Below the pieces are notes generated by a model. It made no database searches. It saw nothing but the letters and a program-made list of their open reading frames with translations, and had not been told where the DNA came from. A program made the translations under genes and the position numbers. This document shows positions 22,192 through 29,460 of a stretch of 29,460 bases of DNA, piece after piece (within the stretch, counting starts at the first letter, position 1; the number at the start of each line of letters is the position of its first letter). Origin of the DNA: Pseudomonadota bacterium (GTDB taxonomy: Bacteria; Myxococcota_A; Polyangia; Haliangiales; Haliangiaceae). Location: NCBI GenBank assembly GCA_023428295.1, contig JAEYYV010000209.1, positions 1 through 29,460 on the forward strand, in the 5' to 3' direction.

Positions 22192-25100
22192 ATGCAAGAG
22201 CACACGATCCCCGAGACTCTCATCGAGCAGATCCGTTCGGGCAAAGCAGCCCTGGTCGTCGGTGCGGGAATCGGAGTTCCTTCCTGGAAGCAACTTCTCG
22301 AGCGCATGACCAAGGCGCTGGAGACCCGTGGTCGCGAAGGCGACGACGTGGCAACGAAGGACCTCGAGAAGCTGCTGCACAAGGGCAGCCTCTCTCGCGC
22401 CGTCGGTTTCCTCGCGCGGTCGCTCGGCGAAGAGCAATGCGATCGCATCGTCGAAGAGCTGTGGGCTGCACCGGCGGAGACTCCGCCGCTGCCCAAGACG
22501 CTCGCGTCGCTTCCGTTCCGTCACATCTGGACCACGTTCCCGGGTGACGTCATCGAGCACGCGCTCGAGACGCAGTCGCCGGCCGATTGGCCGAGCGCGC
22601 GTGTCGTCACGTATCAGGAGCTCGGCGAGCTGAGCCCGCGTCGCCGCACGCTCGTGAAGATGCTCGGCAACTTCGACACGTACGTCGTGACGCCGGCGAG
22701 CGTTCGTCGCGCGCTGTCGCGTGCGGTCGATCTTCGCGACTACGCGCGCAAGCTGTACGTCGAGGGATCGCTCGTGTTCGTCGGGTTCCGCTACGGCGAT
22801 CCCGATCTGTCTGCGCTGCTCGATCGCGTGTTCGGCATGTTCGAGCCTCCGCGAGGCACGCACTACTTCCTCGGTGCCGGCGTGGGTCCGGTCACCGTGG
22901 ACGAGCTGATGGCCGATCACCACATCGAGGTCGTGAACCTCGCGGGCCGCGGCGGCGATGAGGTCGCCGAGCGCAGCGTGATCGAGTGGCTCGATGCACT
23001 TCGCGAGGCGTGTAGCGCCGCCGGCGTGACGCTCGCGCAGACGCGTCCGGACGCCGACGATATCGAGGGCTGGGTCGCGCTGCTCGGCGAGAGCGGCGAC
23101 GAGGGCTCCGAAGCACGCGACGCACTCGATCTGATCGAGCGCAAGGCGCGCGAGAGCAAGAACTGGGAGCAGGTCATCGAGGTGGTGCTCGGCAAGATCG
23201 AGCACGCGGGTGACGGTCCGGATCGCGGACAGCTCCTGCGCCAGCTCGCGGAGGTCTACGAGACCGGCCTCGGCGATCTACAGCGCGCGTTCGAAGCGGT
23301 GACCACGGCCTGCCAGGTCGATCCGGAGGACAACGAGTCGGCGCTGGCCGCCGAGCGCCTCGCCGCGGCCACGGGCAACTGGACGGACCTGGTCCAGACT
23401 GCATCGGAGATCGCGACCGAGCTCGGTACCACCAAGGTCGCTGCCGCGTGGTGGGCTCGCCTCGGCAACTGGTACACGACGCGCCTCGATCGCGTGGACT
23501 ACGCGCTGCCGTCGCTGCGCCGCGCCCTCGAGCTCGATCCCGCGAGCACCGCGGCGTACAAGGCGCTCGCCGAAGCGCAGCGCAAGCAGCAGAAGTGGGC
23601 GGACCTCGCCGAGACGCTGCGCGCGCACGGTGACATCGAGACCGATCCCAAGACCAAGGTCGACATCCTGCTCGGCCTCGGTGACCTCCTCGAGACGCAG
23701 CTCGCGCAGAGCGCGAAGGCGATCGAGGCGTATCAAGCGGCCGCCGATGCAGACGACACGTCCGACGACGCGCTCGCTGCACTCGAGCGTCTGTACCGCC
23801 GCGACGAGCGCTGGGCAAACCTCGCGAAGGTCCTCGACCGTCGCGCGGAGCTGGCGGAAGAGAGCGGCGACAAGCATCGCGCGGCGGCGCTGCGCCGCGA
23901 GCTCGCGACGACGCGCGCGGAGAAGCTCGGCGATCTCGAGGGCGCGATCGCGCGCTACGAGGCCACCGTCGCCGCGAACGGCAGCGACGTGACCGCGCTG
24001 AAGTCGCTCGTCGATCTGTACGACAAGACGGGCCGCACGGACGATTACCTCCGCACGATGGAGCGCCTCGCGTCCGTCGCGCCCGAGGGCGAGAAGCTCG
24101 CGACGCTGCGCAAGCTCGCCGCGGAGCTCGAGGATCGCGAGCCCGCGCGCGCGGGCGACGCGTACGAGAAGCTGCTCGCAGCGGATCCGAACGCGGACGA
24201 CGCGTATCGCGGCCTCGAGCGCGTGCTCGAGTCGCAGGGCGATTGGTCCAAGCTGGCCAACGCGTACGCGCGCCACATCGCCGCGGCGCGCACGCCCGGC
24301 CAGCGCGTCGAGATCCATCTCGCTGCCGCGAAGACGTACGAGACCAAGCTCGACGATGCCGTCAAGGCGATCGAGAGCCACCTGAACGTGCTCGCGATCG
24401 AGGAAGAGAACCGCACCGCGCTCGCGGCGCTGCCGCGTCTCTACACCAAGACGGAGCAATCCGATCGCGCCGTCGACATGCTCGTGCGCCACGCCGCGCT
24501 CGAGGGTGACAAGGGCGCATCGCTCCTCGCCGAGGCCGGCAAGATCGCGTTCGAGCAGATGCGCGATCCCGAGGTCGCGCAGCGTCACCTCGACAAGGCG
24601 CTCGCGATCGACGCGGAGAGCTACGCGGCGCTCGCCGCGCTGGCCAAGGTGCACGAGTCGCGCGGCAACACCGCGCAGGCCGTCGAGCTCTTGCTCCGCG
24701 CCGAAGCAGCGTCGAGCAACCGCCTCGAGCGCGTCGAGCACCTGTACAAGGCAGCGCAGCTCGCCGAGGTCCAGCTGAAGGACGCGTCGAAGGCGCTCGA
24801 GCTGTACGAGCGCGTGCTCAAGCTCGATCCGGATCACGTGGCCGCGGGCCAGAAGGTGGCCGATCAGCTCGTCGCTGCGAAGCGGTGGGACGACGCGCTG
24901 CCCGTGCTCGAGATGCTCGCGCGCAAGGCAGAGGGCCTCGACAAGACCGAGCGCAGCCATCGCGAGGCGCAGCTCGGTAAGGCGTACGAGCAGCTGCACC
25001 GCACCGAGAAGGCCGCGACGCACTACCGCCGCGCCGTCGAGGCGATGCCGGAGTCGCTCGAAGCTGCGATCGGTCTCGCCGCCGTGCTGATGCTCGAGGC

Positions 25101-27120
25101 CAAGGCCAACGAGGGCAGCGAAGAGGCGGTCGAGCAGTGGAAGGAAGTCGACAAGCGCTATCGCGAGATCCTCGCGCGCCACCGCACGAACATCACCGAC
25201 GCGCAGGTCTCGGACATCTGGTACCGGCTCGGCGTTGTCTCGCGCGCGCAGGGCGATGATCGCAAGGCGGAGGCAAACTTCCGCCGCGCGCTCGAGAAGG
25301 AGCCGCTGCACGAGCCAACGCTCGAAGCGCTCGTCGAGCTCGGCGGTCAGCGCGGCGAGTGGAAGATGGTGGCCGACGCGAAGCGCGCGCAGATCGATGC
25401 GACCGCCAAGTCGGACTCGAGCAACGAAGCGCGCCGCGCGAAGCTGTTCGAGGAGATCGGCGACATCTACTCCGAGCGCATCAAGGATGTGAACGGAGCG
25501 GTCGACGCGTACCAAGAGGGCGTCAAGCTCGCGCCGAGCTCGCGCGTGCTGCTGCACAAGCTCCTCGAGGCGTACACCGAGCAGAAGAGCTGGAAGAAGG
25601 CGATCGACGCGCTCGATCACCTGAGCGCGCAGGAGACCTCGCAGGATCGCCGCGCTCGCTTCCACTACACGGCCGCCGTCATCGCGCGCGACGAGCTGCG
25701 CGACACGGACCTCGCGGTGGATCGCTTCAACGCGGCTCTCGACGACGCGCCGTTCACGCCCAAGGCGTTCGACGCGATCGACGCGCTGCTCGCGGAGAAG
25801 AAGGACTGGAAGAACCTCGCGCGTGCGTACCGGCGTCAGCTGAAGCGCATGGGTGAGGACGCGTCGCCGGATCGTATGCTCGAGCTGTGGACTCGCCTCG
25901 GCGACATCTGCCTCGACCACCTCGGTGACACCGAGGCCGCGACCGAGGCGTACCAAGTCGCGTGCGAGCTCGCACCCGACGACGTGCAGCGCCACGAGCA
26001 GCTCGCGGATCTCTACCTCGAGGCGGGCGAGTCGCGCCGTCCCGAGGCGATCGCGGAGCTGCAGTTCCTCCTCGGCCACGCGCCGGATCGCGCGGAGCTG
26101 TACAAGGCGCTCGCGTCGCTCTATCGCGCGGAGCACGAGCTCGACAAGGCGTTCTGCGTCGCGCAGGCGCTCGTGTTCCTCGGCGCGGCGTCCGACGAAG
26201 AGAAGATGCTGTATCAGCAGCTTCGTCCGCTGCAGTTCACGCCGGCGGCTCGCCGCCTGACGGAAGAGCTGTGGCAGAAGGCCATCATCCACCCCAAGGA
26301 AGATCGCCACGTCGGTGCGATCTTCTCGTCGACGCTCGGCGCACTCGCGGCGGGTTCGGCGCAGCCGGTCACCGCGTTCGGTCTCGCGCCCGATGGGCGA
26401 GCGGATCTCGAGCGTGATGGCCGCACGGTCAGCCGCATCGTCAAGTACGTCTCCGGCGTGCTCGCGATCGATCCGGCGCCGATGGTGTGGCTGCAAGAGC
26501 AGGGTGATGGCCTCCGCGTCGCCAACACGGTTGGCCTCGGCGCCGAGCGCCAGCGCCTCGTGCCGTCGCTGCTCGTCGGTGCTCCGCAGATCGGCAAGAC
26601 GGACGAGCGCGAGCTCGCCTTCGAGGTCGGCAAACGCATCGCGTATCTTCGCCCCGAGCGCTTCGTGACGCTCGCGGTCGGCACGCTGCCCAAGCTCGAG
26701 GCTGCGTTCGCAGCGTCGGTGCTCGCGAGCGGCGCGCGCGTGCAGACGCACGACGGTCACTCGCTCATCGAGACGGCCAACGAGGACACGAAGAAGCTCG
26801 CGGGTCAGCTGAAGTCGCAGGTTCCCGTTCCGCTCCTCGAGCAGGTCGGCGAGCTGTCGAGCAAGCTGTCGGGACGTCTCGGCAACGGCCTCATCTCGTC
26901 GTGGCGCACGGCGACGGATCTCACCGCGAACCGCGTGGGCTTCATCGTCGCGAACGACCTCGAGACGGCGGCCAAGGCGATCGCCACCGAAGGCGCGGCC
27001 ATGTCGAACCTGTCGGTCAAGGACCGTCTGCGCGACCTCCTCGCGTACTCCGTGAGCGAGCAGTACTTCACGGTGCGTCGCCACCTCGGGCTGCACGTCC
27101 GCGGTGAGGCATCCGCGTAA
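22192..27120 (+). CDS. giant SIR2-like / TPR-repeat protein (degenerate SIR2 domain)
   Basis: The product is 1642 residues. Residues about 10-265 follow the SIR2-like (SIR2_2) plan: AALVVGAGIGVPSWKQLLERM (GAG at 24-26), HIWTTFPGDVIEHAL, VKMLGNFDTYVVTPASVRRAL and LVFVGFRYGDPDLSALLDRVF. The Asn of the usual TTNYD motif is Phe116 and the His of the usual KLHG motif is Leu158, so NAD hydrolysis is not expected. Residues about 300-1365 are a long array of TPR-type helical pairs (for example AYKALAEAQRKQQKWADLAE, and ALELYERVLKLDPDHVAAGQ). The last 275 residues form a separate domain (ERELAFEVGKRIAYLRPERF) of unknown role. No signal peptide or membrane helix, so cytosolic. ATG 22192 is chosen from the promoter and GGGGG. 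Its TAA overlaps the next start codon (TAATG). Probably a scaffold or sensor. Confidence 0.85.
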   Translation: MQEHTIPETLIEQIRSGKAALVVGAGIGVPSWKQLLERMTKALETRGREGDDVATKDLEKLLHKGSLSRAVGFLARSLGEEQCDRIVEELWAAPAETPPLPKTLASLPFRHIWTTFPGDVIEHALETQSPADWPSARVVTYQELGELSPRRRTLVKMLGNFDTYVVTPASVRRALSRAVDLRDYARKLYVEGSLVFVGFRYGDPDLSALLDRVFGMFEPPRGTHYFLGAGVGPVTVDELMADHHIEVVNLAGRGGDEVAERSVIEWLDALREACSAAGVTLAQTRPDADDIEGWVALLGESGDEGSEARDALDLIERKARESKNWEQVIEVVLGKIEHAGDGPDRGQLLRQLAEVYETGLGDLQRAFEAVTTACQVDPEDNESALAAERLAAATGNWTDLVQTASEIATELGTTKVAAAWWARLGNWYTTRLDRVDYALPSLRRALELDPASTAAYKALAEAQRKQQKWADLAETLRAHGDIETDPKTKVDILLGLGDLLETQLAQSAKAIEAYQAAADADDTSDDALAALERLYRRDERWANLAKVLDRRAELAEESGDKHRAAALRRELATTRAEKLGDLEGAIARYEATVAANGSDVTALKSLVDLYDKTGRTDDYLRTMERLASVAPEGEKLATLRKLAAELEDREPARAGDAYEKLLAADPNADDAYRGLERVLESQGDWSKLANAYARHIAAARTPGQRVEIHLAAAKTYETKLDDAVKAIESHLNVLAIEEENRTALAALPRLYTKTEQSDRAVDMLVRHAALEGDKGASLLAEAGKIAFEQMRDPEVAQRHLDKALAIDAESYAALAALAKVHESRGNTAQAVELLLRAEAASSNRLERVEHLYKAAQLAEVQLKDASKALELYERVLKLDPDHVAAGQKVADQLVAAKRWDDALPVLEMLARKAEGLDKTERSHREAQLGKAYEQLHRTEKAATHYRRAVEAMPESLEAAIGLAAVLMLEAKANEGSEEAVEQWKEVDKRYREILARHRTNITDAQVSDIWYRLGVVSRAQGDDRKAEANFRRALEKEPLHEPTLEALVELGGQRGEWKMVADAKRAQIDATAKSDSSNEARRAKLFEEIGDIYSERIKDVNGAVDAYQEGVKLAPSSRVLLHKLLEAYTEQKSWKKAIDALDHLSAQETSQDRRARFHYTAAVIARDELRDTDLAVDRFNAALDDAPFTPKAFDAIDALLAEKKDWKNLARAYRRQLKRMGEDASPDRMLELWTRLGDICLDHLGDTEAATEAYQVACELAPDDVQRHEQLADLYLEAGESRRPEAIAELQFLLGHAPDRAELYKALASLYRAEHELDKAFCVAQALVFLGAASDEEKMLYQQLRPLQFTPAARRLTEELWQKAIIHPKEDRHVGAIFSSTLGALAAGSAQPVTAFGLAPDGRADLERDGRTVSRIVKYVSGVLAIDPAPMVWLQEQGDGLRVANTVGLGAERQRLVPSLLVGAPQIGKTDERELAFEVGKRIAYLRPERFVTLAVGTLPKLEAAFAASVLASGARVQTHDGHSLIETANEDTKKLAGQLKSQVPVPLLEQVGELSSKLSGRLGNGLISSWRTATDLTANRVGFIVANDLETAAKAIATEGAAMSNLSVKDRLRDLLAYSVSEQYFTVRRHLGLHVRGEASA

Positions 27121-27956
27121 TGGCGGCATCGGTTCGCACTCGGTTCGCGATCGCGAGCGCGGCGCTGTTCGCGTTCGCGGTGTCGTGCGGCGATGACGGC
27201 CCGCCCGTGTGTCCGACGGGCAACTGCACGCTGCCGGGCAACACGATCGTGAAGTTCAAGTTCAACCACTACCCGGAGACGGGCTTCGACAGCGATACGT
27301 GCTCGGAGCTCTCGGTGGCGACGGTGCGCGTCGAGGTGGTCGGCGTCGAGGACGCATCGGTGTACGACGTCCGCGATGCTCCGTGCTCGGAAGCGCAGGC
27401 GACGTTCAGCGATCTGCCGGTCCAGAACTACAACGTGATCGTCACGCCGCTCGACGCGGGTGGCAATCCGCTCATCAAGCCCGGCATGGAAGGCCATGGG
27501 ATGGTCGCGGCGGCAGGGCCGGGCAATCGCACCGAGGTCAGCGTCAACGTGCAGTTCGAGTCGTGGGCCAACACGTACACCGGACAGTTCCTGTTCAAGC
27601 TGACGTGGAAGGGCATGTCGTGCGATCCCGCGGCGACCAACGTCACGCCGGAGATCGTCACGCAGCACCGGTTGACGCTGACCGTGCAGGGCGTCGTCGT
27701 CACGCAAATGACGACCAACCCGGCGGGACAGACGCTGAACGGCACCACGGACTACGCGTGCGTTCCGAGCACGGCGATGCCGATCACCGTGATGTCCGTT
27801 CCGTGGGGCCCGGCGACACTGCACGTCATCGGGAAGAACGACGCGGACGAGGTGCTCGGCGATCACACGTTCGACACGTTCGTCGGCGCGGGGCTGTTCA
27901 ACCCGACGCTGACGTTCGATACGCCGGCCGACGCGGGCGTGCCGTCCGACATCTGA
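27120..27956 (+). CDS. lipoprotein of unknown function
   Basis: A 278-residue protein with a lipoprotein signal (RTRFAIASAALFAFAVSC, lipidated Cys23) followed by an acidic GDDGPP. The mature part is beta-rich with seven or so cysteines (for example CPTGNC, DTCSEL, APCSEA) and reads like a two-domain immunoglobulin or carboxypeptidase-regulatory type sandwich: SVATVRVEVVGVEDASVYDV, then YNVIVTPLDAGGNPL. Its ATG shares one base with the TAA of the giant TPR gene, so translation is coupled and the two may be functionally linked, although one is cytosolic and the other exported. No family is recognised. Confidence 0.78.
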   Translation: MAASVRTRFAIASAALFAFAVSCGDDGPPVCPTGNCTLPGNTIVKFKFNHYPETGFDSDTCSELSVATVRVEVVGVEDASVYDVRDAPCSEAQATFSDLPVQNYNVIVTPLDAGGNPLIKPGMEGHGMVAAAGPGNRTEVSVNVQFESWANTYTGQFLFKLTWKGMSCDPAATNVTPEIVTQHRLTLTVQGVVVTQMTTNPAGQTLNGTTDYACVPSTAMPITVMSVPWGPATLHVIGKNDADEVLGDHTFDTFVGAGLFNPTLTFDTPADAGVPSDI

Positions 27957-27975
27957 TCGTGGCACGCTAGGCGCG

Positions 27976-29460
27976 ATGCTTCGCGCGCTCGCCGTGGCGG
28001 TGGTCGTGGTCGGTTGTGGCCCGGCGCCCAAGGCTGTCGAGGTCGTTCCGCGACCCGCGCGATTGCCGTCGCCACCGGCGATCGACGCCAGCACGACGGG
28101 CGCGGCGTACCTCACGCACGTCGCGACGCACCTCCAGCCGAACTGGGGCCAGTTCCTCGAGGACTGCCGGCTGCGGCTGCCGATCGATCACGAGCTCAAC
28201 AACGCGCGGCTGTCCTCGACGCTCACGCTCGCCGTGGATCGCCGTGGCGCGGTCACGCTCGCGGCGATCGCGGGCAGCGGCAACGGCGACTTCGATCGCG
28301 CGGCGACCGGCGTCGTGCGCGATGCGCGGACCGTGGATCCTCCGCCGCCCGTGCTGCTCTCCGACGATGATCGCGTGTACATCGAGTGGATCTTCGCGCG
28401 CGATGTTCGCCAAGCCGGACCGGCAACCGCGCAGGTCATCATGCGTCGCATGCCGATCGGCGACGTCACGCAGCGTCTCCTCGCGGACGGCGAGCTCGCC
28501 CGCGCGGCTCGCCGCACCGCCATCGAGCCCGCAGGTGCACCGCGCAACGACGCCACGCGGCTCGTCATGATCGAGTCACTGCGCGAGGCGCTCGGCGGTG
28601 CAGGTGGCTCGCGCGCCTTCGCGATCGAAGCGATCGGCCGGGCGAAGGTCATGGAGCTCGCGCCGCAACTCCGCGGCCTGTTGAGCGTCACCGCCGACAG
28701 CGAGCTGCGCCTCGCCGCCACCACCGCGCTCGCGGAGCTCGGCGACAAGGAGTCCGTCGAGAAGATCGCCGCGCTGCTCGCGAACGACCTGCGCCACTAC
28801 CCGAAGATCGCGCTCGCCGAGGCCGCCGCGCTCGTCGATCTCGGCGCTGCCGATCGCGCGAAGAAGCTCGTTACCGACGCGCTCGTCGCCCCGCCGCCGA
28901 TCACCGCGCTTCACGCGCACGCGATCGTCTTCGCCGGCGTCGCTTCGCCGGTCGACGCGCGCTTCGCCGAGTGGTTCGCCAACGGCGACGCTCGCACGCG
29001 CGCGGCCGTGTGTGCCGCGCAGCCGCTCGGTGCATCGCAGAAGGGCAGGGCCGTGATCGCGCGCGGCCTCCGCGACGGCGACGCCACCGTTCGCGCCACG
29101 TGCGCCGATGCCGCGAGCCGCCAGTTCGGATCGCTCGCCGTCGATCGCGACGAGGTGTCCGCCACGCGTGATCGCACCGCGCTCGACAAGCGCTTGCGCG
29201 AGCTGACCAAGGATCGCGATCGCCTCGTGCGCGCGCGTGCGATCGCCGCGCTCGCCGCGCACGGCGTGGTCATCGTGGATGCCGCGCAGGACACCGCGCC
29301 CGAGGTTCGCATCGCGGTCGCGCCCGCGCTCCCGGTCGCGTCGCTACAAGCGCTGTTCGGCGACGCGGATCCCGACGTGCGCGCCACCGCGATCCTGCTG
29401 TTGCGCGACACGCACGCCGATCTCGTCGCCAAGGCCGTCGTCGACACCGCCGCGCAGGTG
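27976..29460 (+). CDS. lipoprotein with TonB-C-like domain and HEAT-like repeats (3' partial)
   Basis: The frame opens at ATG 27976 and is still open at the window edge after 495 codons, so the C-terminus is missing. MLRALAVAVVVVGC gives a good lipobox with Cys14. Residues about 45-145 have the TonB C-terminal (energy transducer) pattern: THLQPNWGQFLEDCRLRLP, then STLTLAVDRRGAVTLAAIAGSG, DFDRAA and DPPPP, ending VYIEWIFARD. From about residue 195 the sequence turns into alanine-rich helical pairs (LAATTALAELGDKESVEKIA, and VRARAIAALAAHGV) like HEAT/PBS-lyase repeats. The start follows the previous stop by 19 bp. A TonB-C-type domain on a lipid anchor rather than an inner-membrane helix is unusual; it probably does not energise a receptor in the classical way. 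Confidence 0.78.
   Translation, partial: MLRALAVAVVVVGCGPAPKAVEVVPRPARLPSPPAIDASTTGAAYLTHVATHLQPNWGQFLEDCRLRLPIDHELNNARLSSTLTLAVDRRGAVTLAAIAGSGNGDFDRAATGVVRDARTVDPPPPVLLSDDDRVYIEWIFARDVRQAGPATAQVIMRRMPIGDVTQRLLADGELARAARRTAIEPAGAPRNDATRLVMIESLREALGGAGGSRAFAIEAIGRAKVMELAPQLRGLLSVTADSELRLAATTALAELGDKESVEKIAALLANDLRHYPKIALAEAAALVDLGAADRAKKLVTDALVAPPPITALHAHAIVFAGVASPVDARFAEWFANGDARTRAAVCAAQPLGASQKGRAVIARGLRDGDATVRATCADAASRQFGSLAVDRDEVSATRDRTALDKRLRELTKDRDRLVRARAIAALAAHGVVIVDAAQDTAPEVRIAVAPALPVASLQALFGDADPDVRATAILLLRDTHADLVAKAVVDTAAQV

Noticed and set aside
22192..23000. SIR2 domain as an active antiphage NADase
   Set aside because: The Asn and His needed for NAD cleavage are replaced by Phe116 and Leu158, and there is no defence-gene neighbourhood, so an active defence enzyme is not supported.
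23278..27129. 1283-codon open frame antisense to the SIR2-TPR gene
   Set aside because: It is the mirror of a GC-rich, codon-biased gene. Its translation is Arg/Glu/Leu-rich without any recognisable domain, and the plus-strand frame has clear TPR and SIR2-like motifs.

Overview
This is a high-GC bacterial window that reads like a member of the Myxococcota (Polyangia/Haliangiales-like), although no rRNA or other taxonomic marker is present. The clues are a stand-alone Hanks-type Ser/Thr kinase, a receiver-DUF4388 response regulator, a bacterial alkylglycerone-phosphate (ether lipid) synthase, an ImuB-type polymerase, many lipoproteins of unknown function and a 1642-residue TPR protein. Twenty-five protein genes are called. 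Two are cut by the window edges (1-257 at its 5' end, 27976-29460 at its 3' end). I see no tRNA, rRNA, CRISPR array, insertion sequence or phage gene, and no gene-free stretch longer than about 240 bases.

Layout. 1-5618: end of a beta-domain protein; a small CesT/YbjN-like protein coupled to a 54-residue helical protein; the ether-lipid synthase; an M1-type zinc metallopeptidase lipoprotein followed by a six-helix membrane protein. 5654-9060 (+): a second CesT/YbjN-like gene overlapping tsaE, a secreted double-DsbA thioredoxin protein and a cytosolic Ser/Thr kinase. 9030-12864: a PPM/leucine-carboxyl-methyltransferase-like enzyme, divergent from an orphan imuB-like gene with a perfect palindrome in its promoter; then yqeY and a response regulator. 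12971-18245 (-): a PAAR tip protein translationally coupled to a putative cysteine peptidase/peptidoglycan-binding effector, followed by two exported proteins, one with a glycan-binding-like domain. 18453-21956 (-): an operon of class III adenylate cyclase, CDP-alcohol phosphatidyltransferase, LicC/IPCT-like nucleotidyltransferase and a small lipoprotein, the last three joined by ATGA overlaps. 22192-29460 (+): a SIR2-like/TPR giant whose SIR2 catalytic residues are missing, then two lipoproteins, the last combining a TonB-C-like domain with HEAT-like repeats.

The best candidate for a little-described system is the PAAR/hydrolase/exported-protein block at 13950-18245. It looks like an orphan contractile-injection (T6SS-type) effector island with a possible periplasmic immunity or accessory partner, and its base composition looks lower in GC than its surroundings. 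The second is the degenerate SIR2-TPR protein. Across the window many start codons have no Shine-Dalgarno sequence but carry a TANNNT -10-like hexamer 5-7 nt upstream, which suggests widespread leaderless transcription and decides at least one start (969 rather than 960). All functional calls are from reading motifs; no database search was possible.
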